From CAVSCR01 sp963726575 (lineage in GTDB: Bacteria > Actinomycetota > Actinomycetes > JAHEKZ01): 64,000 nt of DNA. Location: the NCBI GenBank assembly GCA_963726575.1, contig CAVSCR010000007.1, forward strand, positions 124,001-188,000. The letters are read 5' to 3'. Positions within the stretch are counted from its first letter, which is position 1, and each line of letters opens with the position of its first letter. A program made the translations under genes and the position numbers. The notes beneath the pieces were generated by a model. That model ran no database searches and had not been told where the DNA came from. It saw only the letters and a list, made by a program, of their open reading frames with translations. Below are positions 33,874 to 41,502 of the stretch, piece after piece.

Positions 33874-35186
33874 GGCCGGCCTCCGACCTCGGGCTCGGCG
33901 GGGTCCGGCGTCTCGACGGCCGCAACGGAACGCGGGTCGAGGTCGAAGAGTCGTCGCAGCGCGTTGGCGTAGGCGTCGCCGTCGGGCCCCCCAGCGAGCT
34001 CCTTGACCCGGACCGTGGGCGCGTGCAGCAGCTTGTCGACGACGCGGCGGATCGCCTGCTCGACGTCGGCGCGTGCGGGTGCGTCGAGGTCGGGTAGTCG
34101 CGCGTCGAGTCGCTCGAGCTCGCCAGCGACGATGTCGGCCGCCCGACCGCGCAGGGCGACGACCGTGGGCTCGACGCGGGCGGCGTGGCGGGCGTCCAGG
34201 AAGGCGTTGACCTCGTCGGAGACGATCTGCCGCGCGGCGTCCACGTCGAGGTCGATATCGGCGTCGTCGAGCACTGCCGCGAGGTCTTCCAGGTCGACCA
34301 ACGTGACGCCGTGCACCCCCAGAGCGGCAGGATCGACGTCACGCGGCATGGCGAGGTCGAGCAGCACCAAGGGACGTCCGTCACGGGCGACCTGGGCGGC
34401 AGCTACCACACTGGCCGGCACGACGTGACCCAGTGAACCGGTGCAGGCGATCAGCAGATCGGCGTCGGCCAGCGCGAGCGCGAGATCGTCGAGTCCTCCG
34501 GCGCGACCATCGACGACCGCAGCGAGCTTCTGCGCATGTGCTTGCGTGCGGTTGAGCACCACGACGCGGGCACCGGCACGGTGCGCCGACTGTGCGGACA
34601 GCGAGGCCATGGAGCCGGCCCCGACGACGACCGCCGTCCGACCGGCGAGACCTCCCAGCGAGCCGGCCGCCAGGTCGAGTCCGACGCCGACGAGCGAGGC
34701 TCCTGCGGCGTCGATGCCTGTCTCGGTGTGGGCCCGCTTTCCGACTCGTAGTGCGTTCTGCACCAGCTCGTTGAGGGAACGGCCGGCGCTGTCCTGCTCC
34801 TGCGCAACCCGCAGGGCGTGTCGCACTTGACCGAGAATCTGAGCCTCACCCATGACCATCGAGTCAAGGCCACTCGTAACAGTGAACAAGTGGTGAACAG
34901 CTCGGTCTTCGAAGTGCACGTACAGATGCGCGACGAGCTCGTCATGGTCGACGCCAGTGGCACGTGATAGGGACTCGGTGACGGCGTCGACCGCTGCGTG
35001 GAACCGCGCCGCCTCGACGTACACCTCGACCCGGTTGCACGTGCTCAGCACCAACGACTCCGCGATCTGTGGCGAGCCGTCGAGGTCGCTGAGCAACTTC
35101 GGGACGGCATCCGCGGGCAGCGCGACGCGTTCGAGCATGGGGACTGTGGCGGAGTGATGGGACACCCCCACGGCAATCAGGCTCAT
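33870..35186 (-). CDS. hemA: Glutamyl-tRNA reductase
   Basis: First committed step of heme synthesis: reduces glutamyl-tRNA(Glu) to glutamate-1-semialdehyde using NADPH. It has 438 aa. The catalytic Cys is in VLSTCNRVEVYVEA (about residue 50), the specificity motif GEAQILGQVRHA follows, and the NADPH site is AVVVGAGSMASLSAQSA (about 185). It starts ATG 35186, overlapping the rex stop. Cotranscription with rex would place it under NADH-responsive control. Confidence 0.95.
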   Translation of the reverse strand: MSLIAVGVSHHSATVPMLERVALPADAVPKLLSDLDGSPQIAESLVLSTCNRVEVYVEAARFHAAVDAVTESLSRATGVDHDELVAHLYVHFEDRAVHHLFTVTSGLDSMVMGEAQILGQVRHALRVAQEQDSAGRSLNELVQNALRVGKRAHTETGIDAAGASLVGVGLDLAAGSLGGLAGRTAVVVGAGSMASLSAQSAHRAGARVVVLNRTQAHAQKLAAVVDGRAGGLDDLALALADADLLIACTGSLGHVVPASVVAAAQVARDGRPLVLLDLAMPRDVDPAALGVHGVTLVDLEDLAAVLDDADIDLDVDAARQIVSDEVNAFLDARHAARVEPTVVALRGRAADIVAGELERLDARLPDLDAPARADVEQAIRRVVDKLLHAPTVRVKELAGGPDGDAYANALRRLFDLDPRSVAAVETPDPAEPEVGGRP

Positions 35187-35908
35187 GCGCTGACCTCCGT
35201 TGCGACGGGCGCTATCGAGGTCGCCTTGCGCTGCTCGTGGTAGGCCAGGATCTGAAGCTCGCTGGCAAGGTCCACCTTGCGGACATCGACGCCGTCAGGA
35301 ACCGACAACACGGTCGGAGCGAAGTTGAGGATCGAGGTCACACCGGCTGCCACGAGCCGGTCGGCCACCTCCTGAGCACTGCCCGCAGGTGTGGCGATGA
35401 CCCCGATCGTCGCGCCGGCGTCGCTGACCTCCGCGGCGAGCTCGGACACCGAACAGACGACGAGATCGGCAACCTTCTCCCCGATCCGCACCGGGTCGGC
35501 GTCGAACAACGCGGCAACGCGGAAGCCGCGCGAGGAGAAGCCGGCATAGTGGGCAAGGGCGCGTCCGAGGTTGCCGACGCCGACGATCACCACCGACCAG
35601 TCACGAGTGAGCCCGAGCGAGCGGCCCAGCTGGTCCAACAGCGACGACACCTGGTAGCCGACCCCCCGGGTGCCGTACGAGCCGAGCATCGAGAGGTCCT
35701 TGCGCAGCTTCACCGAGGTGACGCCCGCGATCGTGGCCAGTTCCTCGCTCGACACACTGGCGACGCCACGGTCGGCCAGCGTCTGCAGGACGCGGTGGTA
35801 GACGGTCAGGCGCGCCAAGGTCGCCTCGGGCAGCGACCGGCGGCCTCGGCCCGAGCGGGGCGATGCCCCGTCCCGGGCGTCGGTTGGCTCGGGCGAGCTG
35901 GCGACCAC
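35183..35908 (-). CDS. rex: Redox-sensing transcriptional repressor Rex
   Basis: Repressor that leaves DNA when the NADH/NAD+ ratio rises. It has 241 aa from GTG 35908, preceded by GGAGG with 7-nt spacing; the long upstream open frame is not coding. Winged-helix: LPEATLARLTVYHRVLQTLA, VSSEELATIAGVTSVKLRKD, LSMLGSYGTRGVGY. NAD(H)-binding Rossmann: VVIVGVGNLGRALAHYAGF. The C-terminal swap helix is VDLASELQILAYHEQRK. It heads the heme/cytochrome c operon and has Rex-type sites in its own promoter region. M. tuberculosis, otherwise syntenic here, lacks it as far as I recall. Confidence 0.95.
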   Translation of the reverse strand: MVASSPEPTDARDGASPRSGRGRRSLPEATLARLTVYHRVLQTLADRGVASVSSEELATIAGVTSVKLRKDLSMLGSYGTRGVGYQVSSLLDQLGRSLGLTRDWSVVIVGVGNLGRALAHYAGFSSRGFRVAALFDADPVRIGEKVADLVVCSVSELAAEVSDAGATIGVIATPAGSAQEVADRLVAAGVTSILNFAPTVLSVPDGVDVRKVDLASELQILAYHEQRKATSIAPVATEVSA

Positions 35909-36013
35909 CGCGCACCCTCCTGCGTCCGACGCCGTTGGCACGGCACGGGCCCGGACTCCGGTCCCTGGGCCCGTGTGGGGCCGCAAGCGTCGGAGGACGG
36001 GCTTGACCGGGCC

Positions 36014-36042
36014 AGGGTAGGCGCTTGTGAACACCTGAACAA
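36014..36042 (-). promoter_or_regulatory. rex promoter with overlapping Rex operator
   Basis: On the minus strand TTGTTC (36042-36037), 17 bp, TACCCT (36019-36014) forms a promoter; transcription would start near 36007, about 100 nt before the rex GTG. The plus-strand 36025-36042 reads TTGTGAA-CACC-TGAACAA, matching 12 of 14 defined bases of TTGTGAA-N4-TTCACAA. The operator covers the -35 box and most of the spacer, the geometry of an autorepressor. Confidence 0.7.
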
Positions 36043-36147
36043 AGTCGAGAACGGCCGGGGTCCACCCAGCGAGACACCGCGACGAGCAGCCGCGTCGTCT
36101 AGATCCGGCGGATGACCCCGGCGAAACCTTCACAAGACCGGGACAAC

Positions 36148-36165
36148 GAGTGAATTCCTTCACTC
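36148..36165. promoter_or_regulatory. Second Rex-like palindrome upstream of rex
   Basis: GAGTGAA-TTCC-TTCACTC is a perfect 7+7 inverted repeat with 4-base spacer. Its core GTGAA-N4-TTCAC equals the core of the Rex consensus (10 of 14 defined positions). It lies about 105 bp upstream of the promoter-proximal operator. A lone TTCACAA half-site sits between them at 36129-36135. Confidence 0.45.
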
Positions 36166-36197
36166 TTACGGAAGCAACGGTTCGTTGCTTCCATAAG
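36165..36197 (-). terminator. Strong hairpin downstream of the glutaredoxin-like gene
   Basis: Perfect 10-bp arms GGAAGCAACG (36170-36179) and CGTTGCTTCC (36183-36192) with a 3-base loop, extended by CTTA/TAAG pairs past one mismatch. It begins 17 bp beyond the glutaredoxin-like stop on the minus strand. There is no T-run. It probably ends the acyl-CoA ligase/glutaredoxin transcript before the rex promoter; an operator role is an alternative. Confidence 0.6.
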
Positions 36198-36213
36198 GGA
36201 AGCGCGTCCGGAG

Positions 36214-36468
36214 CTACTCGGCGAGCGCCGCGGCCAGCAGGGTGGGGTCGACGTGGTGGATCGCCACCACCTCGCCATCGACCAGGACCACCGGGATATC
36301 GGTCCAGAAGCGGGCGTACAGCGCGTCGTCGGTGGTGATGTCGACCTCGTCGAAATCGAGGCGGAGCTCGGACAGGACGCCGACCAGCACGGGCCGGGCG
36401 TCGTCGCACAGGTGGCAGCCGGGCTTGGTCAGGAACTGCACCCGCCGAGGCGTCGGCTCAGCTCCCAT
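36214..36468 (-). CDS. Glutaredoxin-like (DUF836-type) protein
   Basis: 84 aa from ATG 36468, overlapping the ligase stop by 11 bp. Thioredoxin-fold start VQFLTKPGCHLCDDARPVL with a CxxC motif (CHLC), then DEVDITTDDALYARFWTDIP (cis-Pro region) and VVLVDGEVV. It matches the short glutaredoxin family next to hem genes in actinobacteria. It probably handles cytoplasmic thiols; the partner is unknown. Confidence 0.85.
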   Translation of the reverse strand: MGAEPTPRRVQFLTKPGCHLCDDARPVLVGVLSELRLDFDEVDITTDDALYARFWTDIPVVLVDGEVVAIHHVDPTLLAAALAE

Positions 36469-37963
36469 TGCCGCGCAGCCGTCCCTTCGCAACCTTGCCC
36501 GTCACCGAGTGCGGCAACTCGTCGACCAGCTCGATCACCGTAGGCCGCTTGAACCGGGCCAACGTGCGGGCCGCCTGAGCACCGATCTCCGCCACGCTCG
36601 GGCTCGGGTCACCCACCACCACGTACGCCTTGACCGCCTCCCCGGTCTGCTCGTCGGGGATCCCCACCACCGCCGCTTCCACGACGCCGTCCACCGTGTG
36701 CAGCGCCTCCTCGACCTCGCGGGGATACACGTTGAACCCGTTGACCAGGATCAGCTCCTTGCGCCGGTCGACCAGCACCAGGTCGCCGTCGTCATCGGCG
36801 TACGCCACGTCACCGGTGGCGAACCAGCCGTCGTCGTCCGGGCCGCCTGACCCGTCGGGCCAGTAGCCGGAGAACAGGTTGTCGCCACGGATCCAGATCT
36901 CACCGGGGTCGCCGTCGTCCACCTCGTCGCTGTCCTCGTCGAGCAGGCGCAGCTCGACGCCCGGGAACGGACGCCCGATCGAGCCAGCCTTGGGCCGGCC
37001 ACTCACGATCGTCGACGTGACGCCGGGCGCTGCCTCGGTGAGGCCGTATCCCTCGTACAGCGGTACCCCTGAGGAGTGCCTGATCTGCTCGAGGACTGCG
37101 GCCGGAAGCGGAGCGGCCCCGCTGAACAGCAGTCGCACACCGATCAGCCGCCGGTTGAGGTCGTCACGCGCAGCCCACGCCTGCCACACCGGCGGAGCCG
37201 CCGGAATGTTGGTGATCCCGAACTCCGGGATCAGCTGCAGCGTCGCCTCGGGGTCGAACCGCTGCGCGAGCACTGCGGTCGCACCGGCGCGCGCCCATGC
37301 CCCGAGCGTGCCGTTGAGGGTGTAGACGTGGAAGAGCGGCAACAGCACCAGGACGACGTCGTCGGCCGCGACGACAGGCGGCACCACCTGCGCCACCTGC
37401 TCGACGCTCGCCCGCATCGCACGATGCGTGAGCATCGCGCCCTTAGGCCGTCCGCTGGTTCCGCTCGTGTAGAGCACGACCGCGAGTTGCTCCGGATCGG
37501 TCGGTTCGGTGATGGCGCCGAAGGCGCGGCCTGACATGGAGACGTCGGCCAGCGCATGCTCACCGTGCCCCGGCGCGCCGCTGGTCACGACGACCTTCGC
37601 GGACGTGACCGCGGCAAACGGGCGTACGAGATCCAGAACCCCCGGCTCGGCGATCACACCGGTGGCGCCCGAGTCGGTCAGTGCGTGCTCGAGCTCCGTC
37701 TGTGTGTATCCCGGGTTCAGCGGCACGACGACGAGTCCGGCACGTAGGGCGGCGAAGTAAGAGGTGACGAACTCGACGTGGTTGCCGACGATCAGCCCGA
37801 CGCGCTCCCCGGCCGACAGCCCGAGGCTGCGCAGACCCGAGGCAACTGCATCAACCGCGCGGTCGACGTCGAGCCAGCTCAGCGTCCGCTGCTCCTCGAG
37901 CAACGCCGGATGTGACGGCCGTGCCACGGCTGAGGCGCGCACGTAGTCGGCCAGGTTGCTCAC
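36458..37963 (-). CDS. AMP-binding long-chain fatty-acid-CoA ligase
   Basis: ANL-superfamily acyl-CoA synthetase. It has 501 aa from GTG 37963; the frame is open upstream to 38059 but that part is antisense to the HAD gene. Adenylate P-loop LYTSGTSGRPKGAMLTH (near 160), the gate YEGYGLTEAAPGVTST, then FATGDVAYADDDGDLVLVDR with KELILVNGFNVYPREVE, and the catalytic Lys in SVTGKVAKGRLR. CAAACT with an upstream TG lies 7 nt before the GTG, so a leaderless start is possible. The chain-length preference cannot be read from the sequence. Confidence 0.88.
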   Translation of the reverse strand: MSNLADYVRASAVARPSHPALLEEQRTLSWLDVDRAVDAVASGLRSLGLSAGERVGLIVGNHVEFVTSYFAALRAGLVVVPLNPGYTQTELEHALTDSGATGVIAEPGVLDLVRPFAAVTSAKVVVTSGAPGHGEHALADVSMSGRAFGAITEPTDPEQLAVVLYTSGTSGRPKGAMLTHRAMRASVEQVAQVVPPVVAADDVVLVLLPLFHVYTLNGTLGAWARAGATAVLAQRFDPEATLQLIPEFGITNIPAAPPVWQAWAARDDLNRRLIGVRLLFSGAAPLPAAVLEQIRHSSGVPLYEGYGLTEAAPGVTSTIVSGRPKAGSIGRPFPGVELRLLDEDSDEVDDGDPGEIWIRGDNLFSGYWPDGSGGPDDDGWFATGDVAYADDDGDLVLVDRRKELILVNGFNVYPREVEEALHTVDGVVEAAVVGIPDEQTGEAVKAYVVVGDPSPSVAEIGAQAARTLARFKRPTVIELVDELPHSVTGKVAKGRLRGNGS

Positions 37964-38004
37964 GCTGCCGAGTTTGGCACGTCCGCCCGACACCCGCCCG
38001 CACG

Positions 38005-38019
38005 TACCCTTGCTCAATG
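38005..38019 (+). promoter_or_regulatory. Leaderless-type promoter of the HAD phosphatase gene
   Basis: TACCCT at 38005-38010 ends 6 nt before the ATG at 38017, with no ribosome site between. The same TACCCT hexamer precedes menF and menE. Confidence 0.5.
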
Positions 38020-38901
38020 GCCGATGCGCAGCACAGCTCCCGCAAGCTGCTGGGACCACCCGCCGTGCTCGCCGGTGAGGCGGCCGCCGCCGCGGCCGAG
38101 GTCGAGGCAGCGCTCCAGGTCAGCGACCCGCACGCGGCGGCCTTCTTCGACATCGACAACACCTTCGTGCGCGGCGCATCGATCTTCTACCTCGCACGTG
38201 GGTTGGCGCGGCGCGGCTTCTTCACCAAGCGCGACGTCATCAGCTTCATCCAGCAACAGATCCGCTTCCGCATCGTCGGGAGTGAGGACGCGGACGACAT
38301 GGCCTCCGCGACAGATGCTGCGTTGGGCTTCGTCGCGGGTCATGAGGTGGACGAAGTCGTCCGACTGGGAGAGGAGATCTTCCAGGAGACGATCGTCGAC
38401 AAGCTCTACCCCGGCACGATCGCCTTGGCCCAGCAGCATCTGGACGCCGGCCAGCGGGTGTATCTCGTCTCGGCAGCCCCGGTGGAGCTCGCCCGCATCA
38501 TCGCCAGCAACGTCGGTCTGACCGGTGCGCTCGGAACGGTCTCGGAGATCGAGGACGGCCGGTATACCGGAAAGCTGGTGGGCAGCACCTTGCATGGTCC
38601 GGCCAAGGCCGAGGCGGTGCGCGCTCTCGCCGCGCGCGAGAGCCTCGACCTCGCCCGCTGCGCGGCCTACAGCGACTCCTCCAACGACATCCCCATGCTG
38701 ACGATCGTGGGACACCCGGTGGCGGTGAACCCCGACTTCGCGCTGCGTTCGCACGCCCGTGCGATGGGGTGGGAGATCAGGGACTTCCGACGCGGCCGAC
38801 GTGCCGTCAAGATCGGCGTCCCCACAGCCGTCGCCGTGGGAATCCTGGTCGGCGTGGCACTGGGCGTTGCGGCCGAGCATCGACGTCGCAGCATCGGCTA
38901 G
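38017..38901 (+). CDS. HAD-IB family (SerB-like) phosphatase
   Basis: 294 aa. The catalytic motif I is FFDIDNTFVRGAS (DxDxT, about 40-52), followed by a long helical cap. Motif II is near VYLVSAAPVELARII, and motif III/IV near CAAYSDSSNDIPMLTIVG. The C-terminal GVPTAVAVGILVGVALGVAA is a probable membrane anchor. Such HAD-IB proteins are found beside lysophospholipid acyltransferases, so a lipid-phosphate substrate is plausible but unproven. It faces the acyltransferase gene convergently. Confidence 0.85.
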   Translation: MADAQHSSRKLLGPPAVLAGEAAAAAAEVEAALQVSDPHAAAFFDIDNTFVRGASIFYLARGLARRGFFTKRDVISFIQQQIRFRIVGSEDADDMASATDAALGFVAGHEVDEVVRLGEEIFQETIVDKLYPGTIALAQQHLDAGQRVYLVSAAPVELARIIASNVGLTGALGTVSEIEDGRYTGKLVGSTLHGPAKAEAVRALAARESLDLARCAAYSDSSNDIPMLTIVGHPVAVNPDFALRSHARAMGWEIRDFRRGRRAVKIGVPTAVAVGILVGVALGVAAEHRRRSIG

Positions 38902-38911
38902 CCCCACCCGC

Positions 38912-39946
38912 CTAGAAGAACACCGACCGCCGCTGCATGAGCAGCTTGTACAGCGTGTGCTGGATCGTCTCGCGCACCTGGTCGGTGAGGTTGAACACGA
39001 GCATCGGGTCGTCCGCGGCACCGTCGGGGTACTGGTCGGTGGGAATCTGCTCGCCGAACTCGATGTGCCACTTGCTGGGCAGCGGCACCATGCCCACCGG
39101 GCCCAGCCAGGGGAACGTCGGGGTCAACGGGAAGTACGGCAGCCCCAGCATCCGCGCCAGGAACTTTGCGTCACCGAAGATCGGGTAGATCTCCTCGGCC
39201 CCGACGATCGCGCAGGGAACGATCGGCGCCTTCGTCCGCAACGCCGCCGAGACGAAACCACCACGGCCGAACCGCTGCAGCTTGTACCGGTCGCGGTAGG
39301 GCTTGCCGATCCCCTTGAAGCCCTCGGGCCAGACGCCGACGATCTCGCCGGTGCCGAGGAGCCGCTCGGCGTCCGGGTTGCAGGCCACCGTGTGACCGGA
39401 TCGACGCGCGATCTCGCCGACGAACGGAAGCGTGAACACCAGGTCAGCGCCCAGCATCCGCAGGCTGCGGTGGGCCGGGTGGTGGTCGTGCAGCGCGAGC
39501 TGCGTCATGACCGCGTCCAAAGCGATGGTGCCGGAGTGGTTCGCCACGAGGAGAGCGGCGCCGTCCTCGGGCACGTTCTCGATGCCGTGAACCTCCACGC
39601 GGAACCATTTCTCGTACAGCGGTCGCATCGCGGGCATGAGCACGCCGTCGTTGAAGTGCGGGTCGAACCCGAAGTCGTCGACCTCGAAATCACCGCTCAG
39701 GCGACGTCGCAGGAAGGCCATGCTGCTGGCCAGCAGGTGTTCGACGTCACCCACCAGCGAGCTGGGCGGAGGGGTCTCGGCGTCGACGGTCGCCTGCAGG
39801 TCCGGCGCCTCCGGCGGTTGCGCCCGGGAGGTGCGGGCCGACGAGGTCCGCTTGGCGGCCGGCTTGGTTCCCGGCTTGCCGGACGGCTTGCGACGCGGCG
39901 GGGTGGCATCCGAGCCGTCGATGGGGATGACCTTGGCGCCGCTCAC
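38912..39946 (-). CDS. Lysophospholipid acyltransferase (PlsC-like)
   Basis: 344 aa. A Pro/Lys/Ser-rich disordered N-terminus (about 1-60) precedes an LPLAT fold with VANHSGTIALDAV (His/Asp motif, H-x6-D as in the MGAT-like branch), GVWPEGFKGIGKPYR (block III) and APIVPCAIVGAEEIYPIFG (block IV). Likely adds an acyl chain to a glycerophospholipid or related acceptor at the membrane. GTG 39946 overlaps the epimerase stop (GTGA), so the two are cotranscribed. Confidence 0.87.
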   Translation of the reverse strand: MSGAKVIPIDGSDATPPRRKPSGKPGTKPAAKRTSSARTSRAQPPEAPDLQATVDAETPPPSSLVGDVEHLLASSMAFLRRRLSGDFEVDDFGFDPHFNDGVLMPAMRPLYEKWFRVEVHGIENVPEDGAALLVANHSGTIALDAVMTQLALHDHHPAHRSLRMLGADLVFTLPFVGEIARRSGHTVACNPDAERLLGTGEIVGVWPEGFKGIGKPYRDRYKLQRFGRGGFVSAALRTKAPIVPCAIVGAEEIYPIFGDAKFLARMLGLPYFPLTPTFPWLGPVGMVPLPSKWHIEFGEQIPTDQYPDGAADDPMLVFNLTDQVRETIQHTLYKLLMQRRSVFF

Positions 39947-40905
39947 GACGCAGCTCGCATCTGGTGAGCGTGCACGAAGTCGTCGAACGCCTCCACTGTC
40001 GTGTACTTCGGCGAGAAGCCGAGCATCGAACGCATGCGCGTGGTGTCGAGACCTCGGCCGTACTTCAGGAACTCCACCTGCTCGGGGCTGAAGTCGATCA
40101 GACCCGTGCGGCGAACCAGATCACGCACCACGGACGCCAGCGGCGTCGGCAACGGCGCTGCGATGCGTCCGGCTCGTGAAACGGCCTGGCTCAGCATGAT
40201 CACCCCGTCGCCGGCCACGTTGAACGTGCCAGGCAGATCGAGCGACACGCATCGCTGCAAGGCGTCGAGACCGTCGTCCTCGTGGACGAACTGCAAACGC
40301 CCGTCGAACCCCATCACGGTGGGTACCACGGGAAGCTGGAAGTACCGCGTCAGCGGGGTGTCCATGGACGGGCCGAAGAAGTTCGCGAACCGCAGCGTCG
40401 TCACCAACACGTCTGGGCGTCGCCGCGCGAACCCACGCACGTAGCCCTCGACCTCCACGGAGTCCTTGGCGAACCCGCTGCGCGGAAGCTTCTTGGGCTC
40501 CATGTCCTCACGGAACATTGCGGGGTCCTTGGCACTGACGCCGTACACGGTCGACGACGACTTGACCACGAATTTCTTGACCGTCGGCGCCTTCTGGCAG
40601 GCGGCCAGCAGCTGCATGGTGCCGATGACGTTGATCTCCTTCATCGACGTGCGCCCGCCGGCACCCACGGGCGTGGCGATGACGTTCATGTGCACGACCG
40701 TGTCGATCTCAGCAGCATTGATCACCTTGGCGATGACCGGGTTGCGGATGTCAGCACGGACGAACTCCGTGCGCCCGAGATCGGCCTTCGGCGGAACGAC
40801 GTCGACCCCGATGATGCGTTCGACCGCCGGATCGTCGCTGAGCAGCCGCGCGAGCCGACCGCCCAGATACCGAGAGACCCCGGTCACCAGGACGACGCGC
40901 GACAT
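39943..40905 (-). CDS. NAD-dependent epimerase/dehydratase family protein
   Basis: 320 aa extended-SDR protein. Rossmann motif VLVTGVSRYLGGRLARLL (about 4-21), the Asp binding ribose in IGVDVVPP, then HMNVIATPVGAG and SSSTVYGVS. The usual YxxxK catalytic pair is not seen at its expected place: the segment reads SGFAKDSVEVEGYV, with Phe-Ala-Lys. It may bind nucleotide without classical epimerase chemistry. It resembles the galE2-like protein beside bS22 and bldC in mycobacteria (from memory). Confidence 0.83.
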   Translation of the reverse strand: MSRVVLVTGVSRYLGGRLARLLSDDPAVERIIGVDVVPPKADLGRTEFVRADIRNPVIAKVINAAEIDTVVHMNVIATPVGAGGRTSMKEINVIGTMQLLAACQKAPTVKKFVVKSSSTVYGVSAKDPAMFREDMEPKKLPRSGFAKDSVEVEGYVRGFARRRPDVLVTTLRFANFFGPSMDTPLTRYFQLPVVPTVMGFDGRLQFVHEDDGLDALQRCVSLDLPGTFNVAGDGVIMLSQAVSRAGRIAAPLPTPLASVVRDLVRRTGLIDFSPEQVEFLKYGRGLDTTRMRSMLGFSPKYTTVEAFDDFVHAHQMRAAS

Positions 40906-40931
40906 GGGTACCCCTTCGCGGGTGGGGAAGG

Positions 40932-41030
40932 CTACTTCTTGTTACGCCGCTGCACGCGGGTCTTGCGAAGCAACTTGCGGTGCTTCTTCTTGGCCATGCG
41001 CTTGCGGCGCTTCTTGACGACGGAACCCAC
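40932..41030 (-). CDS. 30S ribosomal protein bS22 (AURKAIP1/COX24-type)
   Basis: 32-residue, extremely basic protein, GTG start at 41030, AGAGGA ribosome site about 7 nt upstream. It begins MGSVVKKRRKRMAKKKHRKL and ends RRNKK, matching the short actinobacterial ribosomal protein found between bldC and the epimerase gene. It is too short for ordinary gene-length cut-offs but unmistakable in composition and context. Confidence 0.9.
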   Translation of the reverse strand: MGSVVKKRRKRMAKKKHRKLLRKTRVQRRNKK

Positions 41031-41043
41031 GGTGGTCCTCTTC

Positions 41044-41066
41044 GCTCGGGATCAGGCACCCCGAGC
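41044..41066 (-). terminator. Possible hairpin between bldC-like gene and bS22
   Basis: GCTCGGG (41044-41050) and CCCGAGC (41060-41066) form a 7-bp stem with a 9-base loop, about 50 bp after the bldC-like stop. No T-run. It could end that transcript or sit in the bS22 leader. Confidence 0.4.
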
Positions 41067-41115
41067 CTACCGGCACAGCACCGTGCCCGGATCAGGCCGC
41101 CTCTTGGCCCGGCGC

Positions 41116-41322
41116 TCAGCCCGCTTCGACGAAGGAGTCGCGCAGGTAGTCGTGCACCGCCTGCGCCGGCACCCGAAACGATCGGCCGACGCGGATGGCG
41201 GGCAGCTCGCCGGAATGGACCAGGCGATACACCGTCATCTTGGAGACCCGCATGATCGCGGCCACCTCGGCAACAGTCACGAACTCGACGCCCGGCAGGC
41301 GGGGGTCGTCAGAGGAGGTCAT
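41116..41322 (-). CDS. bldC: BldC-like MerR-type HTH DNA-binding protein
   Basis: 68 aa from ATG 41322 with AAGGGA upstream; the frame is open farther back but without homology. A single winged HTH: FVTVAEVAAIMRVSKMTVYR then LVHSGELPAIRVGRSFRVPA. This is the excisionase/MerR-like fold of BldC, a developmental regulator in Streptomyces conserved in non-sporulating actinobacteria. The role here is unknown. Confidence 0.87.
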   Translation of the reverse strand: MTSSDDPRLPGVEFVTVAEVAAIMRVSKMTVYRLVHSGELPAIRVGRSFRVPAQAVHDYLRDSFVEAG

Positions 41323-41502
41323 GGCCACCGATCCCTTGCGCCGCCTAGCCCCGGCTTCCCCTCCGGAGCACTGTCGCGTCCCGATCGTGCGGCGCTGCAG
41401 TTGCCACAGTAGTGACGGATGGGGCACGTGGGATAGCAATCGATCGGGTTCACCCGAGCAGGGGTCGCCCGACCGGCCCAACGGAGCCCGAAACCGCCCG
41501 GC

